From contig NC_084837.1 in the NCBI RefSeq assembly GCF_033115175.1, forward strand, positions 90,330,499 through 90,394,498: a stretch of 64,000 nt of DNA, written 5' to 3'. The notes beneath the pieces are model-generated. The model saw only the letters and a list, made by a program, of their open reading frames with translations, did not search any database and was not told the origin of the DNA. The position numbers were made by a program, and so were the translations under genes. Below, piece by piece: positions 1 to 8,950 of the stretch; position 1 is the stretch's first letter, and the number at the start of each line of letters is the position of its first letter. The DNA is from Lepus europaeus. Its lineage: Eukaryota > Chordata > Mammalia > Lagomorpha > Leporidae.

Positions 1-1079
1 TTTGATGGCTTCCCATGGGATCGGAGGGCTGGGGGGCCCAGGCAAGGTCTTGAGTCTGATCTGGGGCTTCCCTGCAGAGACAACCCAACCAGGCTCTGCC
101 GGCTGTGCCCGCAGGGGCCCCAGCGCAACTCCTGCTTCAGGACGAAGGTGGATTTGGTCTGATTTGATCTTGGTGGCGTTCGGCATTAAGTGAGCATCTG
201 CTTGTGCCCAAGGGTTCCAGTAACAGAAGGCCTGCCCTTGTATGGGGAGGCTAGGCGGCTCACTACACACACGACGGACACTCAGGAAAATGAGCCCAGA
301 CCCTCAGAAGTAAATGCAGTGTGTGCGGGGAGACTGTTGGGGGTGGGGCTGCCTGGGGAGAAGTGGGGTGCGTTGGGGTTAGTGCAGAACAGGCAGTCAG
401 GCGTTCCCGGCAGGACAGCAACCCCGCCAAAGGCACAGGTCCAGCAGAGGGGCAAGCCTAGGAAGGGTCTGGGGCAAAGGGGATGCATGGGGCCTGGTGC
501 ATCTGCTGCCCAAGGGGTTTAATGAGTCCTGGAGCTGCTCAGGGCACCCCTGGTGCCCTAGCTCCCTCCCAAGCCCCTGTGAGGCTGGATCACACAGCAG
601 CAGATACAGACGTGCCCTGAGTTCAAGTCCAGACCACTGCCTGGGGTGGTCTTGGGCCAGCCCAGCCCTCTGCGGCCCTCTCTCTCCACCTGTTTAACTC
701 ACCTGCCAAGCAGGGTGACAATTGCTTCTTAATGCCGCTCATTGCCTTTCCGGTAGTGGCGAGGATGCCGGCCACGCTCTTCCTGTGGCTGTAATTCACA
801 CAGGGGTCTCCTTTGAGGCCGGCCTGCGACCTCCTGAGCCCCCCAGGCTTTCCACGGGGCAGGTGCTCACCCATCACCTGCAGTCATCCCTGGCGATGAA
901 TCGCACTGTCCCTCGCCAAGGAGCGGCGCCTCCCGGTCCCCATCTCCGCTAGGGGCCCTCGCCACTCTGTGCCCACAGCGGTTCTGCCCAGGTCCAGGGG
1001 CATGCCTTTCTCAGGAAGAGAGGTCGCCTTCGGGCGATATCGCTGGGACTCTTACCCCAGCTCCAGGATAGGGCGTGAC
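1..1079. other. Upstream flank of CORO2B, no gene seen
   Basis: This GC-rich sequence lies 5' of the CpG island. I see no exon, no coding signature and no lagomorph SINE. A stretch around 610-700 (a 'tgagttcaagtcc' start followed by a 'cttgggc' motif) may be a decayed + strand MIR. The reading frames here are short and without recognisable domains. It could hold distal promoter elements, but no individual site is convincing. Confidence 0.6.
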
Positions 1080-1278
1080 CCAAGCTAGGAAGGATCCCCC
1101 GCACCGGGCGCACCTGTATCGCCCCCGCCTCGGCTTCAGGAGCGGCGCCACACGCTGGCCTTCGGGCGAGCGACTCGCTGCAAACGGGCGCTCACGCGAG
1201 CCGGCCTGGCCACTCGCGCCCCAGTTCTGCGCGGCCGCGTGCGGGTGCGGCCGCGGCTCCGGGACCCGCGGCTCCCAT

Positions 1279-1292
1279 CCGGCAGGGGGCGA
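1279..1292 (+). promoter_or_regulatory. Candidate CTCF core site
   Basis: CCGGCAGGGGGCGA fits the CTCF core CCASYAGRKGGCRS at 12 of 14 positions. It lies about 400 bp upstream of the TATA box, inside the CpG island. Motif evidence only; GC-rich sequence produces chance matches. Confidence 0.35.
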
Positions 1293-1671
1293 GCCCCGCA
1301 GTCCTGCCGGCCCGCGCTGTCCCGCGTGCTACTTGGCACGCGTCCCCGGGCCGCGGGCACCGGCAGGTGCGAGTAGCCAGCTTCGCCCAGGCGCGTGGCG
1401 GCCGCGGGCCCGAAAGGGTTAAGGCCACGGGCCCAGGCTCCAGCCCCAAGCCCCGGGCGCGGCAGTGGCCGGCGGCCGGCGGTCGAGCTGGGAGGCGCGG
1501 GGCACGGCGGCGGGCGGGCGGGCTGCGCTTCCTCCTCCTCCTCCTCCTCCCTCCGCCTCCGCCTTTGTAGCGAGTTCCCGGCCCCTCTCCTCCCCCGCCC
1601 CCAGCCCGGGCCCGCTCGCTCGCTCCCTTTCTTCCTGCCTCGCCTTCCTGCGGCGAAGGAGGCTCATTTAT

Positions 1672-1677
1672 TATAAA
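1672..1677 (+). promoter_or_regulatory. CORO2B: TATA box
   Basis: TATAAA sits in a short AT-rich stretch (about 1666-1680) within otherwise very GC-rich sequence, 165 bp upstream of the initiator ATG. This predicts transcription start near 1700-1705. A TGACATCA motif (1692-1699, one mismatch to the CRE consensus TGACGTCA) lies about 20 bp downstream, close to the predicted start. A TATA box within a CpG island is a less common promoter type. The start site itself is inferred. Confidence 0.7.
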
Positions 1678-1699
1678 TGCACATTCGGGGCTGACATCA

Positions 1700-1841
1700 G
1701 CGCCGACGAGCGGTCCCTGCGCGCTGCCCGCTCGGCCCAGTCGCCGGCGGGGCGCAGGGAGCGCACCGGACCCTTCCCGCCGCCGCCCGCACCGCCACCG
1801 CCACCGCCAACCGCGCCCCCGCACCGCCGCCCGCTTCCTGC
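1700..1841 (+). other. CORO2B: Predicted 5' untranslated leader of CORO2B
   Basis: The leader runs from the start site predicted by the TATA box to the initiator. It is extremely GC-rich, with CCG and CACCGC runs near 1777-1830, and contains no upstream ATG. Such a leader is likely structured and may slow scanning. The left boundary is inferred from TATA spacing, not observed. Confidence 0.6.
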
Positions 1842-1856
1842 ATGACTGTCACAAAG
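1842..1856 (+). CDS. CORO2B: CORO2B exon 1 coding part (residues 1-5, MTVTK)
   Basis: Five codons, MTVTK, precede a strong splice donor (AAG|GTAAGC, intron begins at 1857). MTVTK followed by MSWRPQYRSSK is the N terminus I recall for the long form of mammalian coronin 2B, and exon 2 supplies exactly that continuation in phase 0. The start context is weak: T at -3 and A at +4. After splicing, the second methionine (first codon of exon 2) has A at -3, so some or most protein may start there. A shorter form lacking residues 1-5 is known for the human gene. In the translated sequence the identification rests on exon 2; this exon is placed by its donor, phase, leader position and match to the recalled N terminus. 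Confidence 0.9.
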
Positions 1857-3739
1857 GTAAGCGTCGCTCGCCCGCCCGCCCGGGACCGCCGGCGCCTGCA
1901 GCCCCCGGCCTGGGCTGCGGGGGGCGCGGGGGTGTGGGCGCGGGCTGGGGGCCAGGGCCCGGCGCGGTGCGCCTCCCGCGCTTCCCGGGTCGCTCGAGTC
2001 GCTCCAGCCCCCCAGTACTGCGGAGGCGAAAAGAGGACGCGGCTCTGGCAGCCCTGGGGGGGCTGGACCGCGTCCCTCCGGCTCCCGGCCCGGCCCGGGG
2101 ACTGCATTTTTAACCCTTGTTTGGATGCTGCAGTTTTAACCCCTGGCGAGCTGTGCTGGGCGGACCGCTCGTGGCGTCCCTCGGGGCAGCGCGCCGCGGG
2201 GAACGTCGCTGGCCAAGATTGGGGCCGAGCAGAGGGGTGGGGGGCCGCCCGAAAGAGAGCAACCGCGCCTCACCTGCCGGCTTCGGCCGCCCAACCCGGG
2301 AGCGCCAGTCTGGCTCGTTCGCACGCAGCGCCGCGGGACCCGCGCTGCCCATCCCAGAGGTTCTGCGGTGGCCGGCTTGGCGACCTGGGCAGGGGGACCT
2401 CTCGGCAGGCCCCGTGGTGGAGCAAGGAAGTGGGCCTGGTCCAGGGGCCCAGGTTTGTTGTGGAGCTCCCAGGCACGTCCCTGTTGCGGGAAGGAAGGCG
2501 TTAAGAGGAAAGTAGTTGGAGTAGTGGAGCAGGTCCTGGAGAGACCAGAGTGCCCTCCCCGGCCTTATCCCAAATCCCCTGGAGAGCCTGGGGAAGGGGG
2601 ACCCTTCACTTGGGGCCTCCGTGATGAGAGTTTGATCCTAGACATCCTGCTGGTGGTGGCAGACAGCTGGGGGACCCGTGAGAAAAAAATGTAAACTTTT
2701 CAGAGGGCTCACAGCCTGACCTTAGCCTTGGGCATGGCCTTGGGACGGTCCAACCGTGCCCCCAAGGCCAGATCCTGCCCTTCCAGGCTGCCCAGCTGGC
2801 TCTCAGAACTGAGGAGCTAGATGCCAAGAGGGAGAGGCAGCCCACTGGTGGGCAGAGCCAGGGGCCAGGGGCACAGGTGATGGCCCAGGGGCCGTCCTGC
2901 CTCTGCTTGTTCTTGGGTCCACTGGGCTTCTCCACTGCTGTGGTTCCGGGACTTGGAAACACTGTGGCAGATAAACTTGGGGCTGCGGGACTCGGGACTC
3001 TGTGGCCGCCACCACGGTGGGTAGGATGCTTAATGTTCTGAAATGATACGGATGCCGTTCAGCTACAAGGGGTCGTGCCCACTCAGGTTATTGCACCCAG
3101 AGCTCAAGCAGCTGGGACAGAAGAGTAAGGGCAGGGGGGATGTGGCATTTGTAACAATGGCATTGAGGCTTGAGTTGGCGCCTCCCCTGTGTTTCCTTAA
3201 GCACTGGATCGGAATGCCAGCAGCCTTGCTTCCCAGGAGGGCTACCAGGAAGGTGTGTCCAGCCCTGGGGAACTGGGGGAGCAGCCCGGGCTCAGAGAGG
3301 TGAGGTGGCTGCCTGAGGTCCCACAGCAGGTGCACCTGCAGCGCTCAGAGGGCTCTCAGGGCAGCCTCCACCGCCGAGCACCTGGAGACTCGGGGACTCT
3401 CCTGGTGGAGGGGGCCACAGCTTGGAGGCCTGGCCCAGAGGCAGGCGTGGGACGACGGGGAGTCCAAGAAGGCCGACTTGTCAGTTAAGCCCACTGGCAG
3501 GCCCTTGCCTGCTGGTCCCTGGCCCATTATTCACTAACGTTCCCCTCCCCCAACAAGTCTCACCTCCTGCTCTATCCAATGTTGGCTTCCTCTAAGCCAG
3601 CTTAGAGGATTAAATACAATCCCCCACTTTAACCCTGTCTCCACTCCGCTGGCTGCCCTGAGTAGCAGCTGGCGAGGGCTGGGGACCCTGCTGTGCCCAG
3701 GAGCCCGGGGAAGAGGCTGCTGTCCCCAGGAAAGCTGGC

Positions 3740-3850
3740 CTCCAGTCCTCAGCCCGCCCCCAGCCCAGGCTGTGTGACCACAGATCGCTCACTTCTCTCC
3801 TTCCTTGGGCCTCTGCTTTTGCACCTGTAGCAGGCAGGAATCAGTTCCCA
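3740..3850 (+). repeat. MIR fragment
   Basis: 'gctgtgtgacc' followed by 'gctcacttctct' and 'ttgggcctctg' matches the MIR core order. An opposite-strand MIR-like piece also lies at about 3270-3335 ('gggctcagagaggtgagg', 'gaggtcccacagc'). Confidence 0.5.
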
Positions 3851-4086
3851 TGATCCCGGGAGCGCAGTGCTGGCAAGGAACTCCGTTCTGGCGGAGACTG
3901 GGGGGCTCTTTGTTCTTGGGGTGCTCTGGTTACAAGAGAGCTAGCAAGGACAGCCCACAAGGGAGTGTGGGAGCTGGGGGCGGGGGGGAGAGGTTAGAGG
4001 ATGAGCCCAGGGGCCGTGCCAGATGCAGGGTCAGGGGTGGGCCAGTTGTCTGAGGCTTTGTGGCAGCCCCTCAAAGCAGCGTTCTC

Positions 4087-4122
4087 GGTGCCAGTGCCGG
4101 TGCCGGTGCCAGTGCCGGTGCC
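4087..4122. repeat. Hexamer tandem repeat (RGTGCC)6
   Basis: Six uninterrupted 6-bp units alternate GGTGCC and AGTGCC in the order G-A-G-G-A-G. The tract is short, GC-rich and in phase throughout. It gives artificial Pro-Val or Gly-Ala repeats in the reading frames that cross it. Confidence 0.9.
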
Positions 4123-4415
4123 GACTGCGGGAGCTCAGAGTCCGGAGAGGCCTGGGGGAGTGGAGAGGCAGCCAGCGGGCAGTTGCTGGTTGCTCAGTTG
4201 CACTTCCTGGGCCCATTTCTGCCCATCGCCGCTCTCTCACACTCAGCCCACCCCCTTCCCGTGGTCGTGCAGAGCTGCTGGGGAAGTTGCACGCAAAGCC
4301 TGGGCTTTGCAGAGCGACCTCAGGCCCGACTCAGGACGGGGCTGTGGCCACACTGGTCTCCGGACCTTCTAGCTGGATGCTGGTTTTCCTGGTTCAGATG
4401 TGTTGGGGTTTATTT

Positions 4416-5060
4416 TCATTTTATTTGAAAGACGGAGAGACAGAGACAGAGGGCTTCTGTCCGCTGGTTCATTCCCGAAATACACACACAGCAGCAGGGG
4501 CTGAGCCAGGTGGAAAGCAGGAGCCAGAAACTCCATCCGGGGCTCCCACGTGCGTGGCAGGGGGCCAGGTACTTGAGCCCTCCATCACCTGTTGCCTCCC
4601 AGGGCGCGCATTAGCAGGAAGGAGAGTCAGGACTGCAGCCCAGACACTCTGGTGGGCAGGAGGTGGGGGGCCGCCTGAAGGGGATGTCCTTGGTGGCATC
4701 GTTTTTTTAAAAGGTGTATTTATTTATTTGAAAGGCAGAGTGGGGAGAAGCAGAGAGAGAGAGAGAGGTCTTCCATCTGCTGGTTCGCTCCTCAAATGGT
4801 CACAACGGTCAGGGCTGGGCCAAGACAAAGCCAGGAGCCAGGAGCTTCTTCCGGGTCTCCTGCACAGGTGCAGGGGCCCAAGCACTTGGGCCATCCTCTG
4901 CTGCTTTCCCAGGTGCATTAGCAGACAGCTGGACTGGAAGTGGAGCAGCCAGGACTCGAACCTGCGCCCCTATGGAATGCCGGCACTGCAGGCGGTGGCT
5001 TTACCTGCTACGCCACAGCTCTGGCCTCCTTGGTGACATCTTAACCACTGTACCAAATGT
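4416..5060 (-). repeat. Old lagomorph SINE, split by a younger SINE
   Basis: The older element starts with an A/T-rich tail (TTTTATTTGAAAGACGGAGAGACAG type) and shows the 'ctggttcattcccgaaat' and 'gggctgagccaggtggaaag' blocks. It breaks at 4700 and resumes after the inserted element at 5028 with the tRNA-like head 'accactgtaccaaatgtccacccc'. Orientation is antisense to CORO2B. Confidence 0.8.
4701..5027 (-). repeat. Lagomorph C-type SINE nested in an older SINE
   Basis: This is a full-length antisense copy: tail at 4703-4735, CT/AG stretch, body with 'gcacttgggccatcctctgctgctttccc', B box complement 'ggactcgaacc', and head at about 5000-5027. It is flanked by a 13-bp target-site duplication, CCTTGGTGGCATC (4688-4700) and CCTTGGTGACATC (5028-5040), with one mismatch. 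Confidence 0.9.
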
Positions 5061-5407
5061 CCACCCCTGGTTATGATGTTTTAATTCAATTTTATTATAT
5101 GCCTTTTAGTAAGTTAATTTCTTCATGGAACAAAGAGGAGAAAAGAGAAGGAACACTGGCAGGAGCAGAGGGCGCGCTGCCTCCCTGTCTTGGCCCAGCA
5201 GGCTTGCAGCGGGCCAGTCGGGGCAGAGGGAGCCAGCTTACTTTCCCGTGACAAGCAGCTCCTGACGCTTTCATTCTTCGAGGTCTTGTGTCTGCTTTTT
5301 ATGATTTTCCCAATTTCATCTGTGCTTCCTCGCTTCTGTTTCTAAACTGCCCTCACACGGGAGGTCAGGGAGCAGAATCCATCAGACATGTGTGTAAAGT
5401 ACAAGCT

Positions 5408-5722
5408 AACAGCCTGTAAGACATGCTGGCATTGCGGCACATAGGCACCGGTTCGAGTCCCAGCTGCTCCACTTCCAATCCAGCCTCCTGCTAAGGCACC
5501 TGGGAAAGCAGTGGAGGACGGCCCAAGTGCTTGGGCCCCTGCACCCACATGGAAGACCCAGAGGAAGCTCCTGGCTCCTGGTTTTGGACTGGTCCAGCCA
5601 TAGCCAATGGCAGCCATTTGGGGAGTCAACCAATGGATGGAAGATCTTTCTCAGTCTCCCCACTCCCCGCCCCTGTAACTCTGCCTTTCAAAGAATAAAT
5701 AAATCAATCCTTGAAAACAATA
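5408..5722 (+). repeat. Lagomorph C-type SINE (+)
   Basis: The head is degenerate, followed by a clear B box (ggttcgagtcc, 5450-5460), 'gctgctccacttccaatcc', the body, and an AATAAATAAATC tail near 5694-5707. Sense orientation relative to CORO2B. Confidence 0.88.
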
Positions 5723-7569
5723 GGCTATAAGAGAAGCCACACAGTCTAACGCAGGCCCTTGCAAACCTCCTTTCCGCAGTCCAGAGACCCTTTGCAGTGA
5801 CTTCTTGGTGTTGGCTGTTTGGTAAGCAGAGGAGGCGGGGCTTCGAGGAGGTGGCTTCGTGGGGCGGGTGTTCTCAGGTGTGCCCGGTGATACTGAGTGC
5901 TTTTTCCAGACCCCAGGACCAGCAGCCGTGACTTGCCCAGTTTGTCGTCCAAGCTGGCAGCCTTGAACCTGAACCAGCCTTGAACTCATGGCTAGTGCTG
6001 TCTCCACCCACCCAGCTGTGACGGAGCCAGCAGGCAGCCTGGGCAGAGGCGAGTGTCCCAGCCCCAGTCCAGTCACCACCCTGTCTCGCCCCGTCTGGCC
6101 TGCTGCTGTCTGGATTTTCCTCTGCTGGGCAGGCTTCCACCCTTGGAGGGAAAGCATGGTGCGGGGGGGTCATGTGGGGAGGGAGGAGCCCCGGCTACTC
6201 CCCAGGGGCAGTGTGGTGAGGGAGGACTGCGGGGCCCTCGGCCTCTGGTGCCCAGGCCCGGAATCCGGCCTGTTCAGGAGGTGCCTGCAGCCTCCATAGT
6301 CTACATCCGGGCACTGCTGTCCCGTCTGGCTCTTGCTACAAGAGGGGTGAGGGAATTGGGAGTCTCCAGGACCAGCAGACACAAGCCAGGCAAAGTCTGA
6401 TTGGCTGCATGCTGTAGGTGCTCAATAAGTGCAGGCTCTCTCCTTCCAGACAGCTGGAAAAGAGCCCTGCCAGTTTCTTTCTTAGGGCGAGGCCAGGGCG
6501 CCTGCGTCCCCTTACCCCAGGGCACTGCCACCTTGGGAGGGATTAGGGGCCTCCCTGGTGCCCCAGGATCACCCCTCACTTGGCCGGCCCTGAGAAGGCG
6601 CTACAATCTTGAGCATCGCTGCTGGGGAGCCTGGGTCTGGCTGGACCAGTGGCCTGGCAGCCCCACCATGCAGTGAGTTTTTCCACTTCTCTCCCAGGCC
6701 GCCTGGCCGGGGCAGACATGGCCTCAGCCAGTGGCGGCCGCCATGGAGTCTTGGCTGCTGGCACCCGGGGCCGCCTGGATTCTGATGTGGATGTGCCTGG
6801 CCCCAGGGTGTGTCTGGTGCCCAGGAGAGGAGAGAATGTGCACATTCCCTCCGTGCCGGGCCCCAGGGGCCCCCATCTCCTTCCCTCTTCTCCGGATCAG
6901 CTCCGTTCCGCTCCCCTCCCTTTGCCCTGTGGACCCTGCAGGCTCAGACCCAGGAACCCAGCCCGGTGGTGCTGGTGGCGATGGGGAAGGCGGTGCAGAG
7001 CAGCTGGCCCGGGGCAGGCCCTGCCAGGGAAACAGATGCAAATCCAGTGGCTTCCACTTGAAAGGAGCTCTTTGGAATGAGCCTCTCCTTTGTGGCCTGG
7101 AGTGTAGGACCAGCTGCAAAGGAGGCTCGAGGAGGGTGGGGGTGGGGTGGGGGAGGAGCCGCCCCCAGCCCTGTGTGCTCCCTCCCCCTCGCTGCCCGCA
7201 AAGGCCCCTGGGGGTTCTTGGTAATTGGTTTCTGGCTGGCACCCTCTTTCCACTTAATTAAGGGAGCAATGGGAGGCTCTCGCTGGGCTGCCCTGGATGC
7301 GGGCTGCTGCACGGGCTCCTCCCGCACTCCCTGCTCCCCGCTGGGCCCAGGGCAGGGCCCCCTGTTTGCGGATGAATAAACAGTCTTGGAGAGCAGAGGG
7401 GACCACGCCCTAGCTAGTGCGCGTGCTTGTCGGAGGCGGGCGGCACGGGCCGATCTCTGAGCTTGGAGCCAGGCTTCCCAGTCGGTCGCCGGGTTGGAGG
7501 GTTAGCCCTCATCATGAGTTAACAGCAGCTCTTGAGCAGGCGTCCGGCACACGAGTCCGTGTGCGCTCT
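5723..7569. other. Intron 1 segment with candidate regulatory sequence
   Basis: No SINE or coding exon is seen. A short MIR-like tail ('taggtgctcaataagtgc') lies at about 6415-6434. The 7020-7110 and 7215-7270 parts hold AT-containing motif clusters (ATGCAAAT, GGAATG, CCTTTGT, GGTAATTGG, CTTAATTAAG) that stand out from their GC-rich surroundings and are discussed as a finding. Confidence 0.5.
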
Positions 7570-7658
7570 GCGCGTGGAGCCCATTTTCCAGAGCAGGAAA
7601 CTGAGGCTTACTGAGAGGAGGCGGATCCACCGAGGTCACAGATTGAGTGGGTGGGGAG
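7570..7658 (-). repeat. MIR fragment
   Basis: The order 'ccattttccagag', 'aggaaactgaggctta', 'ctgagaggagg' and 'gaggtcacag' is the antisense MIR core. Confidence 0.7.
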
Positions 7659-7827
7659 CAGGGGGTTGACGCCTGGGCTGTGTGCCCCCAGGAAATACAC
7701 TGGTGCCACATCCGGGCCCTGTCTGTTTCTGGGGATCCGGCTTTGTTCAGAGGTTGCTTGTCTCTTATCAGGAGCAGCCTTCTCTTGGGGCGGTCCCTGA
7801 TGAACAAGGGGTGGGGGGCCAGGGGCT

Positions 7828-8035
7828 AGGCATCTGGGCTTTGCTGCCAGACAGATGGCTCTGTGTTGTTGCTTGCTGTGTGTTCCTGGGCAAGTTGCCT
7901 AACCTCTCTGAACATCTGTTTCTCCATCTATTAATTGGGATTGATAATAGTAGCACTTAACAGGATAATGATTAAGACTAAGCGAGCTGGTTCATGTGAT
8001 GCTTGGCAGCTCGTGTGAGCTGTTAATATACCAGG
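7828..8035 (+). repeat. MIR element, nearly full length
   Basis: It reads in MIR order: 'tgggctttgctgcc', 'gctgtgtgttcctgggcaag', 'ttgcctaacctctctgaac', 'tttctccatctattaattggg', 'gataatagtagcactta', then the 'aggataatgattaag' tail. One of the best preserved MIRs in the window. Confidence 0.85.
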
Positions 8036-8209
8036 AAGATGGAACATGAACAAGCATCCGGGGGTTAGGAAATGAGCAGTGCGCAGACACCCGGGGCTGC
8101 ACCAGCCTCCATTCCGCCTCGCTGCTGACCTAGTTGGGGGTGAAGAAGTGACTTAGAAGTGACTAAGTGGTAAAGGACGAGGTGGAGGACGCAGGTGACA
8201 GGAGGGGCG

Positions 8210-8578
8210 CTGGAGCCGGCATTGTGATTAAGCCTCCAGCTTGCAGCACCAGCATCCTGTCTATGAGTGCAGGTTTGATTCCCGGCTGCTCTGCTTCTGA
8301 TCCCACTCCCTGCGAATGCACCTGGGAAAGCAGCAGAGGGTGGCCCAAGTGCTTGGACCCCTGCACCCACGTGGGAGACCCAGAAGCAGCTCCTGGCTCC
8401 TGGCTTCAACCTGGCCCAGCCCTGGCTGTTGTGGCCATTTGGGGAGTGAACCGGCAGATGGAAGACCTCTATTCCTCTGTCTTTATCTCCCTCTCTCTCC
8501 CCCCCTCTCCTTCTCTCCTCTCTCTATCACTCTGCCTTTCAAATAAGTAAAAATAAATCTTTCTTAAAAAAGAAAGAG
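8210..8578 (+). repeat. Lagomorph C-type SINE (+)
   Basis: Head 'ggcattgtgattaagcc', B box 'ggtttgattcc', body with 'ggtggcccaagtgcttggac', an extended CT-rich stretch (about 8473-8528), and an AATAAG/AATAAATC tail. Sense orientation. Confidence 0.9.
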
Positions 8579-8829
8579 AGGCGGGGAGCTGGGGAGAGGG
8601 GAGTGGCAGAGGGAGCAGGATGGTGGATATGCAGGTAGAACAACTCCGCACTTTTGTGAGCCATCCAGGGCTCCACGGACAGTACCTATGGCGGAAGTGA
8701 CTGGTTCTTCCAGGCTTCAGCCAAGCTGGGTGGGGGCTGTGCTGTTGTTAGAGGTCGCGAACCATGGTCACACAGGCACTCAGGGGCTCAGCCTCTCCAG
8801 CCAGGCGGTGGGAATGGCCCTGAGCAGGG

Positions 8830-8950
8830 GGACTTGGAGGTGGAAGACCCAGGCCTTGCTCTTGCCCCTGCTCCTAGCTGTGTGCCCTGGGGCTGGTCCC
8901 CGCATGTCTCTGAGCCTCTGTTTCTCACCTGTAAACCCAGGGCGAGTCTT
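8830..8950 (+). repeat. MIR fragment
   Basis: 'cctagctgtgtgccctgggg', 'tctctgagcctctgtttctcacctgtaaa' follow the MIR core order on the + strand. Confidence 0.75.

Larger units (their letters stand above)
1080..2360. promoter_or_regulatory. CORO2B: CpG-island promoter of CORO2B
   Basis: CpG dinucleotides are dense from about 1080 to about 2360, while most of the rest of the window is CpG-depleted. The block surrounds exon 1. It contains GC-box-like runs (for example around 1508-1522), a CCT/CTC pyrimidine run at about 1529-1565, a TATA box at 1672-1677, and a CACCGC-rich 5' leader. The island continues about 500 bp into intron 1, as is common for mammalian promoters of this class. Island limits are judged by eye; a CpG observed/expected plot would fix them. 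Confidence 0.85.

Noticed and set aside
1192..1824. 210-codon antisense frame in the CpG island
   Set aside because: Arginine, proline and glycine-rich translation typical of the complement of a CpG island. No evidence for an antisense coding gene.
4023..5036. 337-codon open frame, longest in the window
   Set aside because: It runs through a hexamer repeat and two antisense SINEs. The protein is a translation of repeats.
8141..8167. Tandem GAAGTGACTTA/GAAGTGACTAA with AP-1-like cores
   Set aside because: The cores TGACTTA and TGACTAA are poor AP-1 sites, and the duplication is only 11 bp.
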